From an uncultured Spirochaetales bacterium (GTDB lineage: Bacteria > Spirochaetota > Spirochaetia > Sphaerochaetales > Sphaerochaetaceae), in the NCBI GenBank assembly GCA_949293335.1, contig CASFDA010000013.1, forward strand, positions 1 through 64,000: a DNA stretch of 64,000 nt. Direction: 5' to 3'. The first letter of the stretch is position 1, and each line of letters starts with the position of its first letter. A program made the translations under genes and the position numbers. The notes under the pieces are model-generated. The model worked only from the letters and a program-made list of their open reading frames with translations, was not told where the DNA came from and made no database searches. Positions 34,690-43,323 of this stretch are shown piece after piece.

Positions 34690-35439
34690 ATGAATGATTA
34701 TCAGAAAATGGTTGTCCTCATAGACGCGGACAATACACAGTTATCAAAGATAGAAGATATCCTGCATGAAGTATCGACATATGGACGTGTGATTTCGAAA
34801 AAAGCCTACGGGAACTGGAAAAAGAAACAGCTTTCCAAATGGGAGGACGAGATCAAGAGACTTGCAATAAAGGCAGAGCAGCAATTTGATTACGTTGCGG
34901 GAAAGAACACTACGGACATTGCCATGGTGATCGATGCTATGGACATGCTACACAGCGGAATGTATGATGCGATGGTCCTTGTCTCGAGTGATAGTGATTT
35001 CACGCCTCTTGCTGTCCGGCTCAGGGAATCTGGGATTTTTGTCATCGGAGTAGGGGAAAAGAAGACTCCCGAATCTTTTTCAAACGCATGTGACAGCTTT
35101 ATTTTCATCGAATACCTCTCTTCGGGGGAGAAGAATGAAAAGAATGAAGAAAAGAGGCAGAGCGATGGAAATGAGAAAAGAGAGAAAGAGAGGCCGGAAA
35201 TACTCAAGCTCCATGATCTTCTTGCTCTCGCTTATGTTAAATACCAGCAGGAGGATGATGATTATGTGAATGTCAGCAGTGCAGGTACATACATCAAGCG
35301 CGTAATGCCTGAATTCAATATAAATGCATATGGATATAAGAAACTGTCTGACTTCATAAGTGCGTTTCCCAAGCGATACGAGATGAGAAAATCGCAGAAT
35401 AAAGGGTATGCTCCTGTTGTCGAGTACCGTTGCATCTAG
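34690..35439 (+). CDS. NYN-domain ribonuclease-like protein with C-terminal OST-HTH/LOTUS domain
   Basis: 249 residues. The NYN (PIN-like) domain runs from VVLIDADN through TDIAMVIDAMDML to VSSDSDFTPLAVRLRESG, carrying the four acidic residues that bind metal in this nuclease fold. A charged linker (KNEKNEEKRQ) leads to an OST-HTH/LOTUS domain (HDLLALAYVKYQQ, then VSSAGTYIKRVMPEFNINAY), an RNA-binding winged helix known from animal germ granules and found in bacteria. Suggests an RNA-decay role. Start at ATG 34690 because nothing upstream has support. Confidence 0.85.
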   Translation: MNDYQKMVVLIDADNTQLSKIEDILHEVSTYGRVISKKAYGNWKKKQLSKWEDEIKRLAIKAEQQFDYVAGKNTTDIAMVIDAMDMLHSGMYDAMVLVSSDSDFTPLAVRLRESGIFVIGVGEKKTPESFSNACDSFIFIEYLSSGEKNEKNEEKRQSDGNEKREKERPEILKLHDLLALAYVKYQQEDDDYVNVSSAGTYIKRVMPEFNINAYGYKKLSDFISAFPKRYEMRKSQNKGYAPVVEYRCI

Positions 35440-35471
35440 CATTTGTCTTGATTTTTTGAGAAAATCAGTCT

Positions 35472-37175
35472 ATGGAAAACGAGGATAGGAACTTCAGCTT
35501 CATAAGGGACAAGTATTTGCTGATCCTTGTCTCTTTTCTTGCTCTTCTTTCAGTCGTTTTCCTTTCATCCCGTTTCTCTTTCTTTTCTCTGTCACTTGCA
35601 GTTTTGTTTGCATTCTTTTCTTTCTCATATTCTTCTGCCAGTTTCTTCTCTGCCTGGAAGGACAGACAAAGAGGAAAGAGCCTCTTAGAGAAGGTGTTTT
35701 CATCGCTTCCTCTTTTGTTGGGATTGATAATATCATCTCTATTTTCGATAGTTCTCGTTGCACGGCTCTTATCATTTGAAGCGGGTGGCTTTATCTCTTT
35801 CTTCCTACTTTTGCCTGTTTCCGTGATCATCAGGTATGCATTTGCCCATCTTCTTCCATTTTCCCGCATAGGCAGCGATGAGATGAGAATGAGGAAGATA
35901 GGGGGTATTCTTACGCTATTTCTTTCCGCGCTCTTATATCCATTCTTCTTCCTGATGCTCAGGGATGTTGAGATTTCCCTGTTCCCGCTCGGCTATTCAG
36001 GCAAAGGAGGACTCTTTTCCTCCCTCGTTTCGCTCAATATGAATTTCGATGAGAGTGTGGATGCAATATTCCTTCTTTCAGGAAGAGGAGAAATCCCGTT
36101 CTCATTTGTCGTCCTTTCTTTCTTCCTGCTTTTCCTGGAAGGTGGAATTCTCTTTTTCGTCACTACATGGACATATGAGTTCTTGTCTTATCTTTCAGAA
36201 AGGGAAGTGAAGCATGATGCAAGGGGGATCTTGAAAGGAATCTTATTTTCATCTTTCAATCTTGTTTCTGTCATTGTCCTCACTTTCTTCCTCTTTTCTC
36301 TTGGAAACAGCGAGAGAGTAAATGGCTTTCTCGCCTCTTCAGGGCTCCTTGTCAGGGAGAACATAGATGGTGTTGTCGTGCGTGCAGGAACGCTGGATCT
36401 GCTTCAAGCAGAGAAAGTGCGTATCGAGGGGGAGACAGAAGAAGAGCTTGTCGCTTTGGTGGGAAAATACTTTGATGATCTTGAGAAAGATGTGGATGAA
36501 TATCTTGACTGGTATTACAGCATTCCATCGCAGTATGAGCAGATTGCCTCAATGATCGCAGGTGCCGTACGCGGAGATGTCGAGAAGAGCGTAGAGACTC
36601 TGATGCGAGGAAAGATGGAAGAGTACATTTCTCCTGATGTCGACCTATCAGAAGAGAGTGGAAGGATAATAGCGGAGAAGGAAGAAGAACTTCATAATTC
36701 TTATGAGAAGATAATTTCAGAAAGGAGCGTGGAAGGATCTTCAGGAGGGCTTTCAATTGAGTTTGACTACGATTTGAAAGACAGGGCACTTGCTCTTGCT
36801 CCTGACCCTGTGCTTTCTTTGCCATTGACGCTTAGCGCATCTGCCGCAGGGGGCATTGCCACAGGTGTTGTTGTCAGCAGTATTGTGGAAAAGGCATTCT
36901 CGACAGCGATATCCAGAAATGCCGTCCAGGTTGTCTCAAAAAGCATAGGGTCAAAGGCAATTTCTTCTGGAGTGAGCGCCGGTCTCACTCTGGTCAATCC
37001 TGTGATAGGGGTACTTGCAGGAATCGGTTCAGCCCTTGTCATAGACGGGATAATCACAAACATCGACGAAGCTCTCAACCGGGAAGAATACAAGAAGGCC
37101 ATAATGTCCTCGATAAACGATGAGAGGGCGAATTTGTTAAATAAGATTAAAGAAAGTTTCGAAGGTATCACTTAA
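35472..37175 (+). CDS. Large membrane protein, unknown
   Basis: 567 residues. The N-terminal ~300 residues contain about seven hydrophobic segments (for example YLLILVSFLALLSVVFL, LPLLLGLIISSLFSIVLVA); a soluble coiled-coil-prone acidic part follows (300-440), then a Gly/Ala/Ser-rich stretch (LSASAAGGIATGVVVSSIVE, VLAGIGSALVIDGI) like a glycine-zipper membrane insert. The C-terminal end is helical and charged. No family recognised. The combination of a polytopic head and a glycine-zipper tail suggests a channel or assembly protein, but this is inference. Confidence 0.65.
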   Translation: MENEDRNFSFIRDKYLLILVSFLALLSVVFLSSRFSFFSLSLAVLFAFFSFSYSSASFFSAWKDRQRGKSLLEKVFSSLPLLLGLIISSLFSIVLVARLLSFEAGGFISFFLLLPVSVIIRYAFAHLLPFSRIGSDEMRMRKIGGILTLFLSALLYPFFFLMLRDVEISLFPLGYSGKGGLFSSLVSLNMNFDESVDAIFLLSGRGEIPFSFVVLSFFLLFLEGGILFFVTTWTYEFLSYLSEREVKHDARGILKGILFSSFNLVSVIVLTFFLFSLGNSERVNGFLASSGLLVRENIDGVVVRAGTLDLLQAEKVRIEGETEEELVALVGKYFDDLEKDVDEYLDWYYSIPSQYEQIASMIAGAVRGDVEKSVETLMRGKMEEYISPDVDLSEESGRIIAEKEEELHNSYEKIISERSVEGSSGGLSIEFDYDLKDRALALAPDPVLSLPLTLSASAAGGIATGVVVSSIVEKAFSTAISRNAVQVVSKSIGSKAISSGVSAGLTLVNPVIGVLAGIGSALVIDGIITNIDEALNREEYKKAIMSSINDERANLLNKIKESFEGIT

Positions 37176-37215
37176 GCTGTGGAATAGATTTTGATTTTAC
37201 TGTAGTGTCTAAATC

Positions 37216-38316
37216 ATGGAAAACGAATTAGTCACACAAATCATTATGATTGGAGTGGGACTTCTGTTGATTTATCTGGCAATCGGAAAGCAAATGGAGC
37301 CCACTCTCCTTCTTCCGATGGGATTTGGATCTATCCTCGTGAATCTTCCTGGATCTGTTATCGCGGAAGAGCATGGTATTCTCAACTTTCTCTATAATGT
37401 TGGAATCGCAGAGGCGGAAGTATTCCCACTACTGTTGTTCATCGGTATTGGTGCAATGATCGATTTCGGGCCTGTCCTTTCAAAGCCATGGCTCATCTTC
37501 ATTGGTGCCGCCGGACAGGGTGGAATCTTCATTTCTATGGCTATCGCCTCCGCTCTTGGTTTCCAGCTCAACGATGCGGCAAGCATCGGAATCATTGGAG
37601 CCGCTGATGGTCCTACAGCTATTCTCGTAAGCCAGCAGCTTCAGAGCCAGTACATTCCAGCGATTCTTGTAGTCGCGTACTGTTATATGGCTTTGGTCCC
37701 GATAATCCAGCCTGTCGTCCTCAAGTGCACGACGACAAAGCACGAGCGCACGATCAAGATGAAGTACAGCCCGAATGCAGTAAGCAAGAACACACGCATA
37801 CTTTTCCCGATCATCTCAACAATTGTATGCGGACTCCTTGCTCCGGATTCAGCTGCTCTCGTTGGCATGCTCATGTTCGGTAACCTCCTTCGTGAGTGTG
37901 GTGTCCTCAATTCCCTTTCGAATGCGGCTCAGAACATGCTCAGCCCGCTCATCACACTTCTTCTCGGACTTGCAATCGCTCCACAGATGTCTGGAGACAA
38001 GCTCCTGCAGTTCGAGACTATCATGATCATGGGATTCGGACTTGTTGCGTTCATCTTCGATACAGCTTGCGGTGTCTTCTTCGTGAAGATCATCAACCTG
38101 TTCCTGAAGAAGGACAAGAAGATCAATCCGCTTATCGGTGGTGCTGGCATTTCTGCATTCCCAATGAGCAGCCGTGTTGTACAGAAGGTTGGTATCGAGG
38201 CTGACAAACAGAACCATCTCCTTCCATTTGCACTTGGAGCTAATGTCTCTGGTCAGATCGGAAGTGTTCTTGCCGGTGGTCTGTTGCTCTCTATGATCCT
38301 GCCTGTAATGGGCTAA
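37216..38316 (+). CDS. Sodium-ion-translocating decarboxylase, beta subunit
   Basis: 366 residues, about nine helices. The family motif GAADGPTAI (Asp 131) in the Na+ channel matches OadB/GcdB/MmdB; FDTACGVFF near the end and SRVVQKVGIEADKQNHLLPF are also typical. These subunits pump Na+ out while a carboxybiotin group is decarboxylated (oxaloacetate, methylmalonyl-CoA or glutaconyl-CoA). Neither alpha (carboxyltransferase) nor biotin-carrier gene is adjacent; they must be elsewhere. A short second subunit follows 10 bases later. Confidence 0.93.
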   Translation: MENELVTQIIMIGVGLLLIYLAIGKQMEPTLLLPMGFGSILVNLPGSVIAEEHGILNFLYNVGIAEAEVFPLLLFIGIGAMIDFGPVLSKPWLIFIGAAGQGGIFISMAIASALGFQLNDAASIGIIGAADGPTAILVSQQLQSQYIPAILVVAYCYMALVPIIQPVVLKCTTTKHERTIKMKYSPNAVSKNTRILFPIISTIVCGLLAPDSAALVGMLMFGNLLRECGVLNSLSNAAQNMLSPLITLLLGLAIAPQMSGDKLLQFETIMIMGFGLVAFIFDTACGVFFVKIINLFLKKDKKINPLIGGAGISAFPMSSRVVQKVGIEADKQNHLLPFALGANVSGQIGSVLAGGLLLSMILPVMG

Positions 38317-38326
38317 GGAGGCGATG

Positions 38327-38464
38327 ATGGAAAACATTACATTTCTTGACGTTGTTGCCATTGGACTCGAAAGCTGGGGAACTCTTGCCCTTGGTATCGG
38401 TATTCTTTTTGTAGCAATCGTAATACTCAATAAGCTCACAGGTAATAAGAAAAAAGATAAGTAA
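38327..38464 (+). CDS. 45-residue OadG-like small subunit of sodium-pump decarboxylase
   Basis: ATG 38327 (5 bases after AGGAGG; ATG 38324 is adjacent). One membrane helix (GTLALGIGILFVAIVILNKL) preceded by a short outer end and followed by a Lys-rich tail (TGNKKKDK). Size, helix position and location directly behind the beta subunit fit the small membrane subunit (gamma/delta type) that ties the pump to its soluble partners. Shorter than most gamma subunits (~80 residues), lacking the Pro-rich/zinc-binding tail. Confidence 0.72.
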   Translation: MENITFLDVVAIGLESWGTLALGIGILFVAIVILNKLTGNKKKDK

Positions 38465-38485
38465 GAGTAGTAGATTGCATTCTCT

Positions 38486-38518
38486 GGGCCCATCCTTTCC
38501 GGATGGGTCTAATTTTTT
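38486..38518 (+). terminator. Rho-independent terminator after the decarboxylase pair
   Basis: Stem (G)GGCCCATCC / GGATGGGTCT with loop TTTCC, then AATTTTTT. The last T is the base before the IS left end. Confidence 0.85.
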
Positions 38519-39912
38519 GGCTCTTCACGTTTTTCTGTGGGATTGAGATCTGACAGAAAGGATGGAGATGAACTGAATCAATGAGAAGAAATAGTCTTCA
38601 TCCCTGTATCCATAGGCAATTCTCTTAGCAACCTTAATCCTGTTGTTGAATCCTTCAAGCTTTCCTGTTGAGATCGGATGGGAGGCATGGGCGATGAGCC
38701 CGTCAATCCTCTTCTCTTTGAGTTCGGCGAATCTCACGAGAGCAGGAATACCGCTTGCCTTGGCACCATCAAACCATGCGGTCCAGCCCTTCCTGGCTTC
38801 TTCTGCATCCCTTATATCGAAGAGCCCTTGCCATCTCCTCCTTCATCGCATGGCACAGGGCAAGATCGGCATGGTCATCAAGTATCCTCTTCAGGGATGA
38901 GGCTTCATCATCTGAAAGGCTGTTCTCTCCAGCAAGGAGGATCCATCTTGCACTCTTCACCTCAGAATAAAGACGCTTTTCTTCCTTCATCTCATCCCTG
39001 GGACCTCCGTCCTCCCTCAGCTGCCTTGCATTGTCCCTGTGCTTCCTCGCTTCCTCCAGCCTGACTGTTCCGAGGACATCCTTGCCGAACTGTGCCTGCA
39101 TATGGCATATGCTCGCTTACCAGCGCATTGTATGAGGCATTCATGTCCATCGCCACGGCCTCGACCTCTGAGAGGTAATCCATATCCATTTCATGGAAGA
39201 AGATAGAGAAATCCGCCTTCGTCCTTCCTTTCCCGACCCAGAGAACATCCCCGGTATCGAGATCCATGACGCATGTTGCATACCTGTGCCCCTTGTGGAT
39301 GGCGAACTCATCCACTGCCAGATGCTTCGGCCTGTATCCCTGCATAAGGAGTTCCCGCATCCTGTCTGCAGCCGCCTCATCCATGATCTCTTTCTGTATG
39401 TGCTTTATCGTATCCCAGTGCACCCCTGTGATCTTCTGGACTGTGGAGATAGGTATATTGAAGCGCAGGAATGCGCTTATCCATGACGCGGCACGCTCAT
39501 TTATCCTTGTCCCGGGATACCTGAATGGTATCTCCTCGCAGAATGTCCTTGCGCAGTTCTGGCATCTGTAGCGATGGTGCTCTATCTCCAGATCCTGCCT
39601 CGTCCCTGTATAGACCGGCATGTCCCTCAGCCTCATGCTCAGGCTGCCAAGGATATGCAACATGCCCCTTGCAGTAGGGGCACCTTTCTTCTGCTGTATC
39701 CTTCCGGCTTGCTAGATGCAGTATCAGCCGCTGCCCGTCCTCTGCTATCTCTGTATTGATGTATTCATATGGTTGAAGTGTTGGGTCGTTTGCTATAATT
39801 TGTTCTAAGAGCATGTGTTCGTCCTATGTTTTGTGTGGTAACTAAACTTTAGAACTCACATGCTCTCTTTTTCAATCTTTTTCCCTCATCCCTCATCTTT
39901 CCGTGAAGAACC
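38519..39912 (-). mobile_element. ISL3-family insertion sequence, inactivated
   Basis: 1394 bases. Ends carry an imperfect inverted repeat: left 38519 GGCTCTTCACG, right (minus, from 39912) GGTTCTTCACG; with TG.GGGAT further in, 17 of the first 25 bases match. The interior holds one ISL3-type transposase gene broken by frameshifts. Flanking 8 bases (AATTTTTT, GTAATAAT) are not duplicates, so the element is not flanked by the usual 8-base target repeat; deletion or recombination at one end is likely. Confidence 0.85.
38525..39814 (-). pseudogene. ISL3-family transposase, frameshifted
   Basis: Four overlapping pieces make one protein. Piece 1 (from 39814): zinc-ribbon start, RCPYCKG. Shift near 39665 in a G run. 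Piece 2: RYRCQNCARTFCEEIPFRY, helix-turn-helix INERAASWISAFLRF, and the DDE core (LAVDEFAIHKGHRYATCVMD, AMDMNASYNALVSEHMP). Shift near 39095. Piece 3 (FGKDVLGTVRLEEARKHRDN). Shift near 38810-38830. Piece 4: IAHASHPISTGKLEGFNNRI carrying the last catalytic Glu, then KVAKRIAYGYRDEDYFFSLI. At least three frameshifts, so no functional enzyme. Confidence 0.9.
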
Positions 39913-40029
39913 GTAATAATAGGTTCGAGGATAGTGAAGATAATTGAAGAAAAAGGGAAGGACTCTGTTGCTTCTGTATATACTTTCGCAAAAGAAATAA
40001 GAGAAGCAATCGGTGAGAGTATTGGATAA
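39913..40029 (+). pseudogene. trpA: Tryptophan synthase alpha chain, C-terminal remnant
   Basis: Starting at the base after the IS end, the frame reads VIIGSRIVKIIEEKGKDSVA and continues to SVYTFAKEIREAIGESIG, stop 40027-40029: 38 codons. This is the C-terminus of TrpA, whose conserved loop is DG-V-(I/V)-(I/V)-GS-x-(I/L)-VK-(I/L)-I (phosphate-binding Gly-Ser). Nothing of the other ~220 residues or of trpB is left in the window. A hairpin downstream looks like the original operon terminator. Confidence 0.8.
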
Positions 40030-40072
40030 TCAGATATCTATTGCCACAGGAAGGGTAGTTTCATTAATATTG

Positions 40073-40108
40073 GATGCGGATGGGTAGAATCCCGCATCTA
40101 TTTAATTT
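40073..40108 (+). terminator. Terminator-like hairpin behind the trpA remnant
   Basis: Stem GATGCGG / CCGCATC, 12-base loop, tail TATTTAATTTT. Probably the original end of the lost trp operon. Confidence 0.55.
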
Positions 40109-40129
40109 TACTTATATAAAGGACTTTCT

Positions 40130-41326
40130 ATGAATCTTTCAAAAGTAGTCGTTGATGATATCCATTATGTCGGAGCTAGCGATAGAAGGCTTGCCTTGTT
40201 TGAGAACATTTACCCGATTGACAGAGGTGTGAGCTATAACTCATATCTGGTCATGGATGAGAAAGTGGTTCTCCTTGATACAGTAGATCATTCTGTTGCA
40301 TCCCAGTTCTATGAGAATGTTTATGCAACACTCTCTGGACGTACTATCGATTACCTCATCGTCAATCACGTCGAGCCTGATCATGCTGCCATGATCGGGG
40401 ATATCCTTGAGAAGTTTCCTGCAATGAAGGTTGTTGGAAATCAGCTTATCATCAGGTTCCTCACTCAATTCTTCGGATCGAAGATCGAAGAGCGTGCGTA
40501 TGTGGTGAAGGAGGGTGATGTCCTTGAGACAGGAAAACACAAGTTCACATTCGTGATGGCCCCGATGGTGCACTGGCCTGAGGTGATGATGACCTATGAC
40601 ATGACAGACAAGGTCCTCTTCAGCGCAGATGCGTTCGGAACTTTCGGCGCACTTTCTGGGAGCATCTTTGCAGATGATTATGAGTTTGACAAAGAGTGGC
40701 TTGATGACGCGAGAAGATATTACACGAACATCGTCGGAAAGTATGGCCTCAAAGTTCAGGAAGTCCTGAAGAAGGCAGGTGGAATCGAATTGAAGATGAT
40801 CCTCCCTCTCCATGGCCCGATCTGGAGGAAGGATCTGGGATACTTCATCGGAAAGTATCTTACCTGGGCCAGCTATGGCGTTGAGGAGGAAGGCATCCTC
40901 ATTGCTTATGCATCGATTTACGGGAATACTGAGAATGTTGCCAGCTATCTTGCACTTGCTCTCGGAGAGAGGGGCGTGAAGAACATACACATGTACGATG
41001 TGTCGAAGACAGATCCGTCATACATACTTTCTGATTGCTTCAAGTATGGCAAGGCGCTCTTCCTTTCGCCTACATACAATCTTGGCCTCTTTCCGAAGAT
41101 GGAGACACTCCTTCTTGAGCTCAAGGCCCATCTCTGGCAGAAGAGGAAGGTCGCGCTCGTAGAGTCTGGTACCTGGTCGATCCAGAGCGGCAAGCTGATG
41201 AAGGAGATACTCTCATCACTTCCCGAGATCGAATTCATTGGTGAGAAACCATTTACGATCAAGAGCCACGCTGGTGATGATATGAAGTCAGGGCTGGATC
41301 AGATAGCGGACGAACTTGTAAAATAA
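40130..41326 (+). CDS. A-type flavodiiron protein (FprA-like)
   Basis: 398 residues. The N-terminal metallo-beta-lactamase-like domain has the di-iron ligands NHVEPDH (His 80, Glu 82, Asp 84, His 85), MVHWPE, SADAFG and LPLHGPIWR; the C-terminal flavodoxin domain begins ILIAYASIYGNTENVA. These enzymes reduce O2 to water or NO to N2O, protecting anaerobes from air or nitrosative stress, usually using rubredoxin or coenzyme F420. Typical class A length. Single gene, ending in a terminator shared with the convergent kamA-family gene. Confidence 0.93.
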   Translation: MNLSKVVVDDIHYVGASDRRLALFENIYPIDRGVSYNSYLVMDEKVVLLDTVDHSVASQFYENVYATLSGRTIDYLIVNHVEPDHAAMIGDILEKFPAMKVVGNQLIIRFLTQFFGSKIEERAYVVKEGDVLETGKHKFTFVMAPMVHWPEVMMTYDMTDKVLFSADAFGTFGALSGSIFADDYEFDKEWLDDARRYYTNIVGKYGLKVQEVLKKAGGIELKMILPLHGPIWRKDLGYFIGKYLTWASYGVEEEGILIAYASIYGNTENVASYLALALGERGVKNIHMYDVSKTDPSYILSDCFKYGKALFLSPTYNLGLFPKMETLLLELKAHLWQKRKVALVESGTWSIQSGKLMKEILSSLPEIEFIGEKPFTIKSHAGDDMKSGLDQIADELVK

Positions 41327-41336
41327 GGACAATATG

Positions 41337-41361
41337 GAGGCAGGATTTTCCTGCCTCTAGT
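41337..41361. terminator. Bidirectional terminator
   Basis: Perfect stem GAGGCAGG / CCTGCCTC with ATTTT loop. Plus tail TAGTTTTC. It overlaps the last base of the minus-strand gene that ends at 41357. Confidence 0.75.
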
Positions 41362-42460
41362 TTTCAATTTCATCAAACCAGCACTCTTCTTCATCTAGTT
41401 TGCGTGTGAATATTCTCCCGAGATTATCCCTGTTCTTTGCCTGATGGAACTTGTATATCATCCTGTTTTCCAGAATGCCGAGGATCTCTATCTTTCCTTC
41501 GGGGTGAGACATCACGTATCTGAAAGGCTTTTCAAGCCCGGAGAGCATTCCCTTTGCTCCATCTGTTATTTCAATGCCTCTCTTGAGCGGGACCTGAAAT
41601 TGATTCTTCACGCCTTCCACTGGTCGGCATTGGAAGACGTAGTAGGGCATCACGCCGGAAGAAAGGAGATTCTTCATGAGAAGGGCAAGTGTGTCCGCAT
41701 TGTCATTCACTCCTTTCAAGAGCACAGTCTGATTACGAACCATGCACCCTGAATAGCGCAGCATGGCAATTGCTTTTCTTGCTTCTTCTGTCAGCTCATT
41801 CGGATGATTGAACTGCGTGACGATCGTTATTGGCTTTATCTTGTTGTACCTTTCGAGGATTGATGTGAGTTTTCCATCATCTTCCGTGATGCGATAGGGG
41901 AATGATACTGGCACTCGTGTGCCGAATCTTATGAATTTGATATTCTCCAGAGGAGCAAACGTTTCGAGGTACTTTTCAATCATCTCATCCGAAAGCATGA
42001 ATGCATCCCCTCCGGAGATAAGTATGTTGTCAATTTCCTTGTGTTCCTTCACATAGTGACGCATCTCTGGAAGCTTGGAAGCGATTTCCTCGCTTGACAG
42101 TCCGACAAGACGCTTCCTGAAGCAGTGCCTGCAGTACATTGCACATTGATTTGTTGAGAGTATCAGTGCGGTCTCTCTGTATTTGTGCTGCATTCCCTGA
42201 ACGACAGTATTATCCTTTTCTCCGCTGGTATCAGAACTCCCTCCAGATGAGAACTCCATCAGGGATGGAACAGACATCTTCCTTATAGGATCTGCCAGAT
42301 TATTCTTGTCGATGATCTCAAGATAGTACTTGGGGACTGCTATCGGATAACGCTCTTCGATCTTCCTTATTTCGTTTACTTCCTCATCAGAAAGAAGAAG
42401 TACATTTTTTAGGTCCTCGATACTTGTATAGTTCTCTTCCAGTCTCTTCTTCCAGTTCAT
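41357..42460 (-). CDS. KamA-family radical SAM enzyme (lysine 2,3-aminomutase-like)
   Basis: 367 residues. The radical SAM cluster motif is CAMYCRHC (Cys 106, 110, 113), followed by FRKRLVG; ILISGGDAFMLSDEMI, GTRVPVSFPYRIT and TIVTQFNHPNE are standard KamA-family blocks, and QTVLLKGVNDN follows. Family members move an amino group from C2 to C3 of lysine or glutamate (beta-lysine, osmolyte or EF-P modification). At 367 residues it is shorter than clostridial lysine 2,3-aminomutase, so substrate is not certain. AAAAGGGG precedes ATG 42460; a TATAAT lies in the 5' region. Confidence 0.88.
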   Translation of the reverse strand: MNWKKRLEENYTSIEDLKNVLLLSDEEVNEIRKIEERYPIAVPKYYLEIIDKNNLADPIRKMSVPSLMEFSSGGSSDTSGEKDNTVVQGMQHKYRETALILSTNQCAMYCRHCFRKRLVGLSSEEIASKLPEMRHYVKEHKEIDNILISGGDAFMLSDEMIEKYLETFAPLENIKFIRFGTRVPVSFPYRITEDDGKLTSILERYNKIKPITIVTQFNHPNELTEEARKAIAMLRYSGCMVRNQTVLLKGVNDNADTLALLMKNLLSSGVMPYYVFQCRPVEGVKNQFQVPLKRGIEITDGAKGMLSGLEKPFRYVMSHPEGKIEILGILENRMIYKFHQAKNRDNLGRIFTRKLDEEECWFDEIEN

Positions 42461-42669
42461 ATCATCCCCTTTTTCTTATAATTATAAGTTATGCAATGAG
42501 ATCCCACACTCGATAATTTTTTATTTCTTTTTTGCTGTGAGAAAAAAAGGTGAAATGTTGTTTCTGGATTTGAAAACAGCCTTTCAGTGATGAAACGGCA
42601 AAAAACACATTGTATAATATTGTAAGTGGTAAAAATTGTTTTAAAATGGAAATCGGAGGAGGTTCCAGT

Positions 42670-43323
42670 ATGGGCGAGAAAACAATCTATTCAATAGGAA
42701 GACAATTCGGATCAGGTGGAAGGAAAGTCGGACGTGAGCTTGCATCCCGCCTGGGTATTCCATTTTATGACAAGGAGCTTCTTGCCCTGGCCGCCAAGGA
42801 CAGCGGGCTTTCAGAGGCACTTTTCAATAACGCAGATGAGAAACCGACAAGTTCGTTGCTGTATTCTCTCGCTATGGGCAATTATCCTATGGCGACTGGT
42901 ACACTTGGTTTCAATGAGATGCCTCTCAATGATCAGCTCTTCCTGATTCAGTCCAAGACGATTAAGAAGATTGCGGAAAGTGGATCTTGTGTGATAATCG
43001 GACGCTGTTCGGACTACATCCTTCGCGACAATCCGAATGTAATAAGCATTTTCATCCATGCTCCTCTCGATGCAAGGGTATACAGGGCAATCCATACGTA
43101 TGAGATCGATCCTGAGAGAGCTGAGGACATTTGTCTCAAGAACGACAAGACGAGAGCTAATTATTACAACTATTATTCAGATCAGAAGTGGGGTATGTGT
43201 CGTACGTACGATCTGTCTCTTGACTCGGCAAGACTTGGAATCGATGGCTGTGTGGAGCAGATTCTATCTTTCACTAAGCTTTTCGATGAGCATATGAAAG
43301 AGCTCGGACTATTCATAAAATGA
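42670..43323 (+). CDS. Cytidylate kinase-like family protein
   Basis: 217 residues from ATG 42670 behind GGAGGAGG. N-terminal P-loop GRQFGSGGRKVGRELASRLG, then IPFYDKELL, as in the cytidylate_kin2 family of spirochaetes and clostridia; SGSCVIIGRCSDYILRDNPN matches the nucleotide-binding core and KTRANYYNYYSDQKWGMCRT the lid. Substrate of this branch is unproven. The stop overlaps the next start. Confidence 0.82.
   Translation: MGEKTIYSIGRQFGSGGRKVGRELASRLGIPFYDKELLALAAKDSGLSEALFNNADEKPTSSLLYSLAMGNYPMATGTLGFNEMPLNDQLFLIQSKTIKKIAESGSCVIIGRCSDYILRDNPNVISIFIHAPLDARVYRAIHTYEIDPERAEDICLKNDKTRANYYNYYSDQKWGMCRTYDLSLDSARLGIDGCVEQILSFTKLFDEHMKELGLFIK

Noticed and set aside
38511-39920. 8-base target duplication around the IS
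   Set aside because: AATTTTTT and GTAATAAT differ; the expected ISL3 duplication is not there.
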